Below, in pieces: positions 1-7,943 of a stretch of 64,000 bases of DNA. Source of the stretch: Pedobacter hartonius. GTDB lineage: Bacteria > Bacteroidota > Bacteroidia > Sphingobacteriales > Sphingobacteriaceae. Each line of letters opens with the position of its first letter. Position 1 is the first letter of the stretch. The stretch spans positions 88,511-152,510 of the forward strand of contig NZ_FNRA01000014.1 in NCBI RefSeq assembly GCF_900107535.1. The letters run 5' to 3'. Below the pieces are notes generated by a model. The model was not told the origin of the DNA, did not search any database, and was given only the letters and a program-made list of their open reading frames with translations. A program made the position numbers and the translations under genes.

Positions 1-2950
1 CGGGCAGCAGCCTTGCCGCAAAAGCACTATAGTCAATCGTATTCGCATCAATCTCTGCCTGGTCCCGGAACACACCTGCGTACTCATACACCAGTTGTGT
101 GCCCGTAGGCATTCCCGTAGAGCGCTGCCATTCAGGAGCCCCCGGAGTTTCGTCCCAGAAGATGATCTTGTTTTTCGCATATCCACCATTCACGCTTACG
201 CTATAGTTCAGTCCACCCACCTTATCACTATATCCTACTTTAAACTCAAAACCCTTGTTGTTCACTTTTCCAAGATTCACCGGCGGGAGCTTATCGGTTA
301 TACCTGAACTTCCCGGAATAGAATTCGCACGACTGATCAGGATCTTGGTCCGTTTATTATAGAAATAATCAAACTCCAGGTTCAGCCGGTTGCCGAGGAA
401 AGAGGCGTCCAGACCAACGTTCGAGTTATTGGCTACTTCCCAGCCAAAAGACAGATTGGGCACTCTGTTCTCATGTAAGGTCTGGGTTTGCTGATTGTTG
501 GTCACATAATTCCCAAAACCTATCGTACTGAGGTATTGATACTCTGCAAGGGCATCGCCGAAGTAGGCCTCCGCCCCCAGCTGTCCCCAGGAGGCCCTTA
601 GTTTTAAATTATCTACAAAACTGACATGCGCTTTAAAGAATGGTTCTTCAGAGATTCGCCAGCCGGCTGATACACCTGGGAAAAATCCAAAACGCTTATT
701 CTCCGGAAAAATATAAGATCCGTCAACCCGCCAGAGGAACTCTGCCAGGTACTTTTCCTTATAGTTATATCCCGCTCTGCCAAAGTAGCTTAGGCGAGCC
801 CTTCTAAACAGGCTGTACGGTTCCGTTGCCGGATTGGTGATCGTTTGTTCCTTATCGCTTCCGGCCAGCAGCTCCTGCAGGGCAGTGGAAAGAAAATATC
901 TCCTTGAAGCGGCGAAGGCATCGTTATCTACCTTTTCACGTGTCACACCGGCCATCAGCGCAAGGTTATGCTCCCCGATCTTTCTGTCATAATTAATTAA
1001 GCCTGTTAAGTTTACGGCCAGCTGCTCCCCTGCCGTTTCAGATAAACTGGCATCTGTACGCTGTGAACGTACAGATCCGGTAAGCACCGGCGTTACGCCA
1101 TCGGCTTCAAAACTTTTTTTATCCCAGTAGTACAGCGTCCATGGCGTTTGCCAGATCTTCTGTCTGCCGGAAAACTTATCCACTGCAGCTGTACCGGTTA
1201 ACTTCAGCCCATCCACACCGGGTACTTTGATCTCTATCTTGCCGGTTGACTGGAAATAGTCCCTCCTGTCACGGTTATACCCAGTCAGGTCTGTTGTGAT
1301 CACATACGGATTAAACCCATATTCTATATCGGGGCCGGGGAGTCCGTTGGGCCATACCTCAGGCTCCGTAGGTTTCCCCCGCGTCAGCATCCTGAAGATA
1401 TCTGCCGCTGCCACCGTTGGATAGTTACGCACCTCTTCCCTGCCGGTAATGCCCAGCGTCGCCGTTACATATTTATTGATGTTGGTTTCCAGGTTGATCC
1501 GGAGGTCGTACTGCTGATAACCCGTGGCGGAGTGTTCGTAATAACCATCCTGATCCAGATAGCCCAGCGATATCAGGTATTTGATACTTTCAGCACCGCC
1601 ATTGATCTGCAGATTATGCTTTTTCTGTGGCGACCAGGTTTTAAGTGTTGTTCCAAACCAGTCCGTGTTGGGGTAACGCAGGGGGTCTGATCCGTCCCGG
1701 AATTTCTGCAGCTCATCCGGGCGGTAAGCAGCCGAAAGGACATTGCCGTTATCGGGCCTCGTATAAGAACCATTAGTATTAAAGGCTTGCCATGCTGCTG
1801 CCCATTGATTGGTAGGCAGGTCTGCCCCAAATATATTCAGTTCATTCAGGATCTCTGCATATTGCGGGGAGCTGGCCAGCTTTGGTGTCCTTGTAGGTTG
1901 CTGCAGGCCATAACTGAATTCATAGGAAAGCTGTGGCTTGCCGAATTTGCCCTGCTTGGTGGTAATGAGGATCACTCCATTAGCAGCACGTGACCCATAT
2001 ATTGCAGCAGAAGCATCTTTCAGCACTGATACGCTTTCCACATCATTCGGGTTGATCCTTTCCAGTCCGCCGGCGCGGTTTGGCACTCCATCAATAACGA
2101 TCAGCGCATTGTTATTCCCCAGCGAGTTCACTCCCCTGATCCGGATCGTAGAGCCGTCAGCACCGGGCTCTCCACTGGTCTGCACGGCAGTAACGCCGGG
2201 CAGTCTGCCCGCCAGCGAGTTGGAAAGGTTAGCGGTAGGTGTTTTAGCCAGATCCGTCCCTTTAACAGAGGTCACTGCTCCTGAAACCACAGCCTTCTTC
2301 TGGGTTCCGTAACCCACTACCACAATCTCTGAGAGCGCCTGGCTGTTTTCCACCAGCCTTACATTGATCACTGCCTGTCCGCCCACTGTGATCTCCTGTG
2401 TTACATATCCCAGGAAGGAGAATACCAGCGTGCCGTTCTCAGGAACCTTCAGTTTGAACCGGCCGCCTGCATCAGTACTGGTTGCAATGGGCGTGTTCTT
2501 CAGTTTAACACTTACTCCAGGAAGCGGCTGCCCTTTGGCGTCGGTAACCTGTCCTTTCAGCATATCATCTGCGGGTATATTTGCCGGCCTGATCACGACC
2601 AGATCACCTTCGAGCGACAGAAACTTCAGCCCTGTATCCATCAGCAGCAGATCTAATGCATCAGAAACAAGTATATCATTGTTGATTAAGGTAATACTCT
2701 TATATACCGGAACATCTTCTTCACTATATAACAAACGAAATTTACCCTTACTCTCCAGGATCATCAGGGCGTTCTTCAAACTTACCTGCCGGAATTCAAG
2801 ATTAACTTTCCTGGATTGGGAATAGCTGGCCGCAGTAACCTGAAGACAACCGATAAATGACAACACGAAGATCCAGTTTAACATTAAAAGTATTTTTTTT
2901 TTGGAAAATCGGACGCATAGAACATTATTGTACAGTCCCGTTTTTTTCAT
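1..2950 (-). CDS. SusC/RagA-family TonB-linked outer membrane receptor with STN domain (3' part off window)
   Basis: This is an outer membrane beta-barrel that imports a large ligand, probably a glycan or peptide, using TonB energy. Reading from ATG 2950 gives a cytoplasmic start (MKKTGLYNN), a hydrophobic signal (LNWIFVLSFIGCLQVTAAS), an STN domain at about residues 46-125, a carboxypeptidase-D-like repeat (GQVTDAKGQPLPGVSV) at about 132-215, then the TonB plug with the SusC signature ALSEIVVVGYGTQKK and NPNDVESVSVLKDASAAIYG, followed by barrel strands. About 983 codons are present; the C-terminus and any SusD partner lie beyond base 1. STN domains occur in receptors that signal to a FecR/FecI pair, and just such a pair lies immediately upstream. 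The gene appears open wherever I translated it. A start at 2883 is also possible but would lose the charged n-region of the signal. Confidence 0.93.
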   Translation of the reverse strand, partial: MKKTGLYNNVLCVRFSKKKILLMLNWIFVLSFIGCLQVTAASYSQSRKVNLEFRQVSLKNALMILESKGKFRLLYSEEDVPVYKSITLINNDILVSDALDLLLMDTGLKFLSLEGDLVVIRPANIPADDMLKGQVTDAKGQPLPGVSVKLKNTPIATSTDAGGRFKLKVPENGTLVFSFLGYVTQEITVGGQAVINVRLVENSQALSEIVVVGYGTQKKAVVSGAVTSVKGTDLAKTPTANLSNSLAGRLPGVTAVQTSGEPGADGSTIRIRGVNSLGNNNALIVIDGVPNRAGGLERINPNDVESVSVLKDASAAIYGSRAANGVILITTKQGKFGKPQLSYEFSYGLQQPTRTPKLASSPQYAEILNELNIFGADLPTNQWAAAWQAFNTNGSYTRPDNGNVLSAAYRPDELQKFRDGSDPLRYPNTDWFGTTLKTWSPQKKHNLQINGGAESIKYLISLGYLDQDGYYEHSATGYQQYDLRINLETNINKYVTATLGITGREEVRNYPTVAAADIFRMLTRGKPTEPEVWPNGLPGPDIEYGFNPYVITTDLTGYNRDRRDYFQSTGKIEIKVPGVDGLKLTGTAAVDKFSGRQKIWQTPWTLYYWDKKSFEADGVTPVLTGSVRSQRTDASLSETAGEQLAVNLTGLINYDRKIGEHNLALMAGVTREKVDNDAFAASRRYFLSTALQELLAGSDKEQTITNPATEPYSLFRRARLSYFGRAGYNYKEKYLAEFLWRVDGSYIFPENKRFGFFPGVSAGWRISEEPFFKAHVSFVDNLKLRASWGQLGAEAYFGDALAEYQYLSTIGFGNYVTNNQQTQTLHENRVPNLSFGWEVANNSNVGLDASFLGNRLNLEFDYFYNKRTKILISRANSIPGSSGITDKLPPVNLGKVNNKGFEFKVGYSDKVGGLNYSVSVNGGYAKNKIIFWDETPGAPEWQRSTGMPTGTQLVYEYAGVFRDQAEIDANTIDYSAFAARLLP

Positions 2951-3012
2951 AGATTTGTTCTTTTCAAAGTTTAGAAATCTGATTGTGGCAGTTTTACTGC
3001 CGTTTGAAGGTT

Positions 3013-3050
3013 AAAAGGGGAAGAATGTTGGTCGCATTCTCCCCTTTTTT
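3013..3050 (-). terminator. Hairpin directly after fecR-like gene
   Basis: Arms 3013-3027 and 3034-3048 form a nearly perfect 14-15 bp stem (AAAAGGGGAGAATG pairing with CATTCTTCCCCTTTT), with a short T run at the end on the minus strand. It starts at the stop codon of the anti-sigma gene and lies 60 bases before the SusC start, so it may attenuate or separate the two transcripts. Confidence 0.6.
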
Positions 3051-4116
3051 AGTAGATGATCACGTCATGTGCTTTTAGTTTAAAGGTGAATGGTTTAATT
3101 AACTGCATCGCTGTCAAAGCTTCTGTAATACTCTCTTTCGTAAATACACCGGTAAACCTGTATTTTGATGGCAAATCAGATTCCAGGTGGATCTGCACGT
3201 TGAACCAGCGTTCAAGCCTGGGTTTTAATTCTTCAAGCGATTCATTTTTAAAAACCAGCCTGTCATCTTTCCAGGAGGTTTCTTCAATATACTCTTTCTG
3301 CCCTATCTTTACAGGAACCACATGATCGATCATCATCCTGATGTCCCTGGGATTCCTTACGTAGTCTTTTTTCCCGGAGCGACTGTGCCGGCCTGTTGTA
3401 AAAGCAAATTTCTCTGAAGGACTTAGAATCACTTTTTGTCCGGACCTGTCATTGACAGAAAGCTCTATTGAACCGCGCAGCAGGGTAGCCTCAGCAGTGT
3501 GCTCCCTGGGATAAGCCTGAATATTAAACGCTGTTCCAAGCACTTTTACGGAGATTTTGTCAGTACGTACAATGAAAGGCCGGTTGGAACGGTGCGACAC
3601 ATCAAAAAAAGCCTCACCGGTAAGGTATACCCTGCGGATCTTCTTTTTATTTAAATCGGATGAATAGGAAAGCTGGCTCCCGGCATTCAGCCAAACAAGG
3701 GTACCATCCGGCAACATAAGTTTTTTACGGATGCCTTTTCCCGCAACGATCCTGGTTTTCACACCATCCCCGTCAGTGATATACCACCAGGCAAAGCAGA
3801 TCAGTAAAATGACGAGGATTCCCGCGGCACCTGCCAGCAGCTTTTCGAAAGGATCATAGGTCTTGCTGACAGGTCTTTCAGCAGGAGCAGCAAAATCAAC
3901 ATAATATCTAAACTGATGGCGCAGGTAAAGTTCATCCAGCGGCAATTGCTCGTTGTTCTGCGCGGATGTTTGCCAGATCTCCTTCAGGATTTCTTCATAA
4001 TAGACCGTATCAGGATACCCGGCCATCAGCTCGTTCAACTGTTCCAGTTCAGTTGCAGTAGCTTCACCAGCCATCTTACGGGCTAATAATTCTATGATTT
4101 TATTGCTATCCATCAC
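3049..4116 (-). CDS. FecR-type anti-sigma factor
   Basis: This single-pass inner membrane protein relays the state of the outer membrane receptor to the ECF sigma factor. The 355-residue protein has a cytoplasmic N-terminal anti-sigma part of about 90 residues, a transmembrane helix (AAGILVILLICFAWWYI, about residues 95-113), a periplasmic FecR domain (GKGIRKKLMLPDGTLVWLNA, about 124-220) and a C-terminal DUF4974 domain (DDRLVFKNESLEELKPRLE) that in this family contacts the STN domain. It begins with two Met codons, so the start may be 4116 or 4113. It follows the sigma gene by 84 bases and precedes the SusC receptor, the usual Bacteroidota gene order. Confidence 0.93.
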   Translation of the reverse strand: MMDSNKIIELLARKMAGEATATELEQLNELMAGYPDTVYYEEILKEIWQTSAQNNEQLPLDELYLRHQFRYYVDFAAPAERPVSKTYDPFEKLLAGAAGILVILLICFAWWYITDGDGVKTRIVAGKGIRKKLMLPDGTLVWLNAGSQLSYSSDLNKKKIRRVYLTGEAFFDVSHRSNRPFIVRTDKISVKVLGTAFNIQAYPREHTAEATLLRGSIELSVNDRSGQKVILSPSEKFAFTTGRHSRSGKKDYVRNPRDIRMMIDHVVPVKIGQKEYIEETSWKDDRLVFKNESLEELKPRLERWFNVQIHLESDLPSKYRFTGVFTKESITEALTAMQLIKPFTFKLKAHDVIIY

Positions 4117-4200
4117 AGCCGTACTAAAGTTTATATTGGTTTGTAAGTGTAGGACAACATTTAGCGGAAAACTCCCTAGTCCTTTTTGAAAAATAAAAAC

Positions 4201-4767
4201 TTACATTAGTTTAAACTCGGCTTTTAGAATGGCAGTTAACCGTTTAACCGCCGTTACGAGGTGGGCATCAACCGTTTTAACAGATATATTCAGGATATCT
4301 GCCGTTTCCCGGTAGCTCAACCCATCTTCTTTGATCAGCTTAAAAACCAGTTTACAACGGTTCGGTAATGTTGCTGTGGCTTGTTCGAGTTTCCTCTTAA
4401 GTTCTTCATTGATCAGGATCTGTTCGGGATCCAGTGTGTCCAGCGCGATATCCACATGAATATCATCCAGGGATACCAGTTCCCGTCTGGAATGCCTGTT
4501 TAAGGTATTCAGCGACAAATTACGCGCAATCACAAAAGCGTATACGCTAATATTCTGAATGTCCATCAGTCTTTGCCTGTTTCTCCAGAGGGTGATCATG
4601 ACATCATTGGCGGTTTCTTCCGCAAGCTCTCTGGACCTTAATAAACAATAGCAAAATCTGTATAATGAAGGGAAAAGAAATTTAAACAATTGCTGATATG
4701 CGCTTTCACTATCGTATAAGGTGATACGACTGATCAGGTCAGCTAAGTCTGGCAGACGTTTAGGCAT
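4201..4767 (-). CDS. ECF sigma-70 factor, FecI/SusC-associated type
   Basis: This RNA polymerase sigma factor presumably drives the downstream receptor genes when the ligand is sensed. The 188-residue protein has region 2 at about residues 25-95 (FPSLYRFCYCLLRSRELAEE, then NDVMITLWRNRQ) and region 4 at about 125-180 (ATLPNRCKLVFKLIKEDGLS followed by YRETADILNISVKTVDAHL, a clear helix-turn-helix). Length and arrangement are typical of the class. It is the first gene of the sigma/FecR/SusC set. It probably controls the adjacent receptor, but the target promoter could not be identified by eye. Confidence 0.93.
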   Translation of the reverse strand: MPKRLPDLADLISRITLYDSESAYQQLFKFLFPSLYRFCYCLLRSRELAEETANDVMITLWRNRQRLMDIQNISVYAFVIARNLSLNTLNRHSRRELVSLDDIHVDIALDTLDPEQILINEELKRKLEQATATLPNRCKLVFKLIKEDGLSYRETADILNISVKTVDAHLVTAVKRLTAILKAEFKLM

Positions 4768-4968
4768 AATAAGGGAATATTTGGTAAAATCAAATTTAAC
4801 AATTTAACCTAAACATCCAAATTTATAATTACAACAATAATCTGACATTACAACGGAGGTTAATCAGTTTAAATAATGACCTTATTAAGGTTTATACATT
4901 AATAAGTCCGATAATTATAATTTATCAATTTTTATCTTTATATCAAGATATCACCAAATATAACTCTT

Positions 4969-5133
4969 ATGAAAACCAACAATCCGTATCACAGAAGAGC
5001 CTTCCTTAAAACCTTATCCTATGGTTTAGGCACGCTGGCGCTAAGCCCGGCATTGAATTCACTCGCCTTTTGCTCAGCACGCCCTACCCGTAAACTGGTC
5101 ATAGCACTGGTAGGTTTGGGCGGGTATATTTAA
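4969..5133 (+). pseudogene. 5' stub of Tat-exported Gfo/Idh/MocA oxidoreductase
   Basis: A 54-codon frame starts at ATG 4969 with a twin-arginine signal (HRRAFLKTLSYGLGTLALSP) and continues into the first strand of a Rossmann fold (RKLVIALVGLGGY) before a stop at 5131. Tat-exported Gfo/Idh/MocA enzymes of Bacteroidota begin exactly this way, including the phrase ALVGLGGY, but run on for about 300 more residues. The rest of the enzyme is missing, and the following 125 bases hold only AT-rich sequence before the stressosome operon. I infer a deletion remnant. The rest of the 491-base gap between the sigma factor and the operon shows nothing else I can identify. Confidence 0.72.
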
Positions 5134-5258
5134 TCTAAAATTCATAACGATTAAATTTAACGCAGCCATTATTTATTAAAAACAAAATATAAACGGTCAA
5201 ATATGGGATTTAACGCGTTTTTATAGCTATCATTACATTATAATAAAAATATTTTACG

Positions 5259-6131
5259 ATGTTTGAAAACATTATCAAAACGCTCAAAAGTAATAAAGGT
5301 GAGATCCTTGAATTATGGATGAAAAACCAACTGGCATCTTCAGTGATCACCGAAGATCTGATGACCAATCAGGAGTTAAGAAAACAATCAGAAGAACTCG
5401 TTAATGCATTGGTGAATAACCTCAACGAAAACAGTATCAACGATAGTCAGTCACCTGATTTTGACCAGTTGACCGAATTGCTTGGCGGCATCTCTATTTC
5501 GAGGGCACGACAAGGATTTAGCCCCCGCGAAACCGGGTCTTTCATCTTGAGCCTGAAAGAAGCTTTACTGGAAATCCTAAAAAAGGAAAATTCAAATGTA
5601 AATGAAGTTTTTGAAGAGAGCTTAAAACTAAGCCGCCTGCTGGACAACTTTACTATCCTGACTTTTGAGACTTTCATCAAAGGCCGCGAAGAGCTGATCA
5701 TGCGCCAGACAGACGAGATCACTGATATCTCCACTCCCGTAATTAAAGTATGGGATGGTATCCTGGCTCTTCCGATCATCGGTACGCTCGACAGCGCACG
5801 TACCCAGGTAGTGATGGAAAACCTGCTGCAGGAAATCGTAAAAACAGGTAGCGGTATTGCCATACTTGATATTTCCGGCGTACCAACAGTAGATTCGCTG
5901 GTTGCACAGAATCTGCTCAAAGCAGTGAGCGCAACCCGCTTAATGGGAGCCGATTGTATCATCAGCGGTATCAGACCCGAGATTGCACAAACGATTGTAC
6001 ATCTTGGAATAGACCTGTCACAGGTGATCACAAAGGCAACTTTAGCGAGTGCCTTACAATATGCATTTAAATCATTACGCCTCGAAGTCAGAAAAACAGC
6101 TTTAGAGGCAGCGGGGGTAACTAATCAATAA
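5259..6131 (+). CDS. rsbR: RsbR-like stressosome sensor (RsbRD-type N-terminus plus STAS)
   Basis: This scaffold and sensor protein of a stressosome has 290 residues: a helical N-terminal domain (about 1-150), then a STAS domain (about 160-275). Both threonines phosphorylated by RsbT in RsbR proteins appear conserved: T176 in LPIIGTLDSAR and T210 in LDISGVPTVDS. The N-terminal domain lacks the clear haem-binding features of a globin sensor; it resembles the RsbRD-type regulatory domain, so the signal is unknown. It is the first gene of a tight five-gene operon and is followed by the rsbS-like gene after 4 bases. In known stressosomes RsbR and RsbS form a large icosahedral complex that sequesters RsbT. 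Confidence 0.88.
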   Translation: MFENIIKTLKSNKGEILELWMKNQLASSVITEDLMTNQELRKQSEELVNALVNNLNENSINDSQSPDFDQLTELLGGISISRARQGFSPRETGSFILSLKEALLEILKKENSNVNEVFEESLKLSRLLDNFTILTFETFIKGREELIMRQTDEITDISTPVIKVWDGILALPIIGTLDSARTQVVMENLLQEIVKTGSGIAILDISGVPTVDSLVAQNLLKAVSATRLMGADCIISGIRPEIAQTIVHLGIDLSQVITKATLASALQYAFKSLRLEVRKTALEAAGVTNQ

Positions 6132-6135
6132 TTTA

Positions 6136-6534
6136 ATGGAGAGAATTCCTATTTTAAAAATGGGGCCGTTCCTTCTGGTGACTATACAGATAGACTTGTA
6201 TGACCGCCTGGCATTAAACCTGGAGGAAGACTTGGTGAAGATGGTTGAAAAAACTGCTTCAAAGGGTGTTTTAATTGATATTTCAGCACTGAGCATTGTA
6301 GATTCCTTTATGGGCAGGATCCTGGGGAATATCGCAAGCATGTCCAGGTTACTGGATGCGCAAACCGTTGTGGTAGGCATGCAGCCGGCAGTGGCCATCA
6401 CGCTGGTTGAACTTGGCTTACCGCTAAACGGAGTTTATACAGCGCTGAATATGGAAAAAGGCATGTACCTGTTAAAATCAATGATGGATTTCAATGGAAC
6501 CCAGCAAGAAGATGGAGATCATTCCTTTGACTAG
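6136..6534 (+). CDS. rsbS: RsbS-like STAS antagonist
   Basis: This single-domain STAS protein (132 residues) co-assembles with RsbR and holds RsbT. The phosphorylation motif is intact: IDISALSIVDSFMGR, with S57 in the place of the serine that RsbT phosphorylates in Bacillus RsbS (Ser59). The last roughly 15 residues form an acidic, polar tail (QQEDGDHSFD) that overlaps the start of the next gene, which suggests translational coupling. It is 4 bases after rsbR. The combination RsbR-S-T is diagnostic of a stressosome module. Confidence 0.9.
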   Translation: MERIPILKMGPFLLVTIQIDLYDRLALNLEEDLVKMVEKTASKGVLIDISALSIVDSFMGRILGNIASMSRLLDAQTVVVGMQPAVAITLVELGLPLNGVYTALNMEKGMYLLKSMMDFNGTQQEDGDHSFD

Positions 6535-6928
6535 AGGCACCATGATGGTGTTTAAAGACCAGGACGTGGTTCCCTTCAGGAACGAGGTAAAGGAGTATGC
6601 GGAAAGGATAAAGATGGGATTGGTCAATCAAACCAAACTGATCACTGCGGCCAGCGAAATGGTCAGAAACATGCTCAAATACGCAAACGGCGGACTCACA
6701 ATCATAGAAATTGTTTCCAGAGGACCACAGAGTGGCGTGCGCGTCACTTTTAAGGATGAAGGTCCCGGAATCGCGGATATCCCACAGGCAATGCAGGACG
6801 GATTCTCGACAGGAAAAAGCCTTGGACTTGGCTTGCCCGGGACTAAAAGGCTCGTTAATGAATTTGATATTAAAAGTATTCCTGGTACAGGTACTACAAT
6901 TACCATAATTAAATGGGCAAATGGTTGA
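6512..6928 (+). CDS. rsbT: RsbT-like serine/threonine switch kinase (GHKL)
   Basis: The protein phosphorylates RsbR and RsbS and, when released, activates a downstream partner. It is a single GHKL ATPase domain: N-box ASEMVRNMLKYA, G1 DEGPGI, and glycine-rich lid GKSLGLGLPGTKRL. I prefer ATG 6512 (MEIIPLTRG), which matches where RsbT proteins begin; an in-frame ATG at 6494 would add six residues. Either start lies within the end of rsbS, and the gene's own end overlaps the next gene by 8 bases. No RsbU-type phosphatase separate from the next gene, and no RsbV/RsbW/SigB, are present in this window. Confidence 0.88.
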   Translation: MEIIPLTRGTMMVFKDQDVVPFRNEVKEYAERIKMGLVNQTKLITAASEMVRNMLKYANGGLTIIEIVSRGPQSGVRVTFKDEGPGIADIPQAMQDGFSTGKSLGLGLPGTKRLVNEFDIKSIPGTGTTITIIKWANG

Positions 6929-7943
6929 TGCAACACATACTCGTTTTACAGCGAACGACAGAAGCTATTTTTCTATTATAAAAAAAGAAATCCGCCGAAA
7001 AGCGGAAGAAGCCGGCTTTGATAAAAAACGGCTGGCTGATCTGGATCTGGTGGTTTCAGAAATGACTTCCAATCTGCATAAGTATGCCGTGGACGGCGAG
7101 ATACTGGCCGGCTCATTCAGAGACGGAGATAACCATTATATCGAGCTGATCAGTATAGACAATGGTCCCGGAATGGTATCTCCACAGAAAATGATGGAAG
7201 ATGGCGTATCCACCAGTAATACCCTTGGAATGGGCTTGGGCAGTATAAAAAGGCTGTCCGACAAATTTGATATTTATTCCATGAAAGAATGGGGTACCGT
7301 TGTACTGAGCCGCATTTATAAAAATAATATCGCCACCAAATCTGAAGCTGCCGCAAGACTGGACGTCCGACCGCTGGTGATAGCCATGCCCGGACAAAAG
7401 AAAAGCGGTGACGGTTCTTATTACAAAATCACAGAACAATATTTTAAACTTCTTGTGGCTGACGGCCTGGGACACGGCGAGGAAGCTAACCATGCTGTGA
7501 ATGAAGCCGTTCATGCGTTTCGCTCCTGCCCCTACCACTCCCCGTCAGATATGATAAAATATATCCACCAGTCTATCCGCGGAACACGCGGGATGGTGGG
7601 CACGGTAGTAGTGTACGACTTTGAAAAGAAAGCATGGAGAGTAGCCGGCGTAGGGAATATCACCACAAGGATGTCCAACTTTCTGGATATCAAGAACCTG
7701 ATGTCACACAATGGGATCATCGGGCTGAATATTCCAAATACGATCAACGATCAGGAAGTATCCATCGATAGCTATCACCAGGTAACACTATGTTCTGATG
7801 GCATCAAAGCCCGCTGGGAATGGAGCAAATTTGCCGGCATTAACCGCTGCGACCTCAGTATACAGGCTGCCGCTATTTACAAGGAATTTGCCAGGCAGAC
7901 AGATGATATGTCTGTAGTCATGGCGAAAATAAATTTAAGATAA
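6921..7943 (+). CDS. GHKL ATPase fused to PP2C/SpoIIE phosphatase (RsbT-like/RsbX-like fusion)
   Basis: This 340-residue protein has two domains. Residues 1-135 form a second GHKL switch-kinase domain (N-box VSEMTSNLHKYA, G1 DNGPGM, lid LGMGLGSIKRLSDKFD). Residues about 145-340 form a PP2C-type phosphatase with metal-binding aspartates in LLVADGLGHGEEAN, LCSDGIKARW and TDDMSVVMAKI. RsbX-type phosphatases reset stressosomes by removing phosphates from RsbR and RsbS; fusion to an ATPase domain is known in stressosome modules outside Bacillus. Whether the N-terminal domain phosphorylates STAS proteins or binds another partner is not visible. It overlaps rsbT by 8 bases, and its stop overlaps the start of the following kinase by one base. 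Confidence 0.85.
   Translation: MVDATHTRFTANDRSYFSIIKKEIRRKAEEAGFDKKRLADLDLVVSEMTSNLHKYAVDGEILAGSFRDGDNHYIELISIDNGPGMVSPQKMMEDGVSTSNTLGMGLGSIKRLSDKFDIYSMKEWGTVVLSRIYKNNIATKSEAAARLDVRPLVIAMPGQKKSGDGSYYKITEQYFKLLVADGLGHGEEANHAVNEAVHAFRSCPYHSPSDMIKYIHQSIRGTRGMVGTVVVYDFEKKAWRVAGVGNITTRMSNFLDIKNLMSHNGIIGLNIPNTINDQEVSIDSYHQVTLCSDGIKARWEWSKFAGINRCDLSIQAAAIYKEFARQTDDMSVVMAKINLR

Noticed and set aside
1787..2825. Plus-strand frames inside the SusC gene
   Set aside because: They are antisense shadows of a receptor whose minus-strand frame is open and matches the family over its full length.
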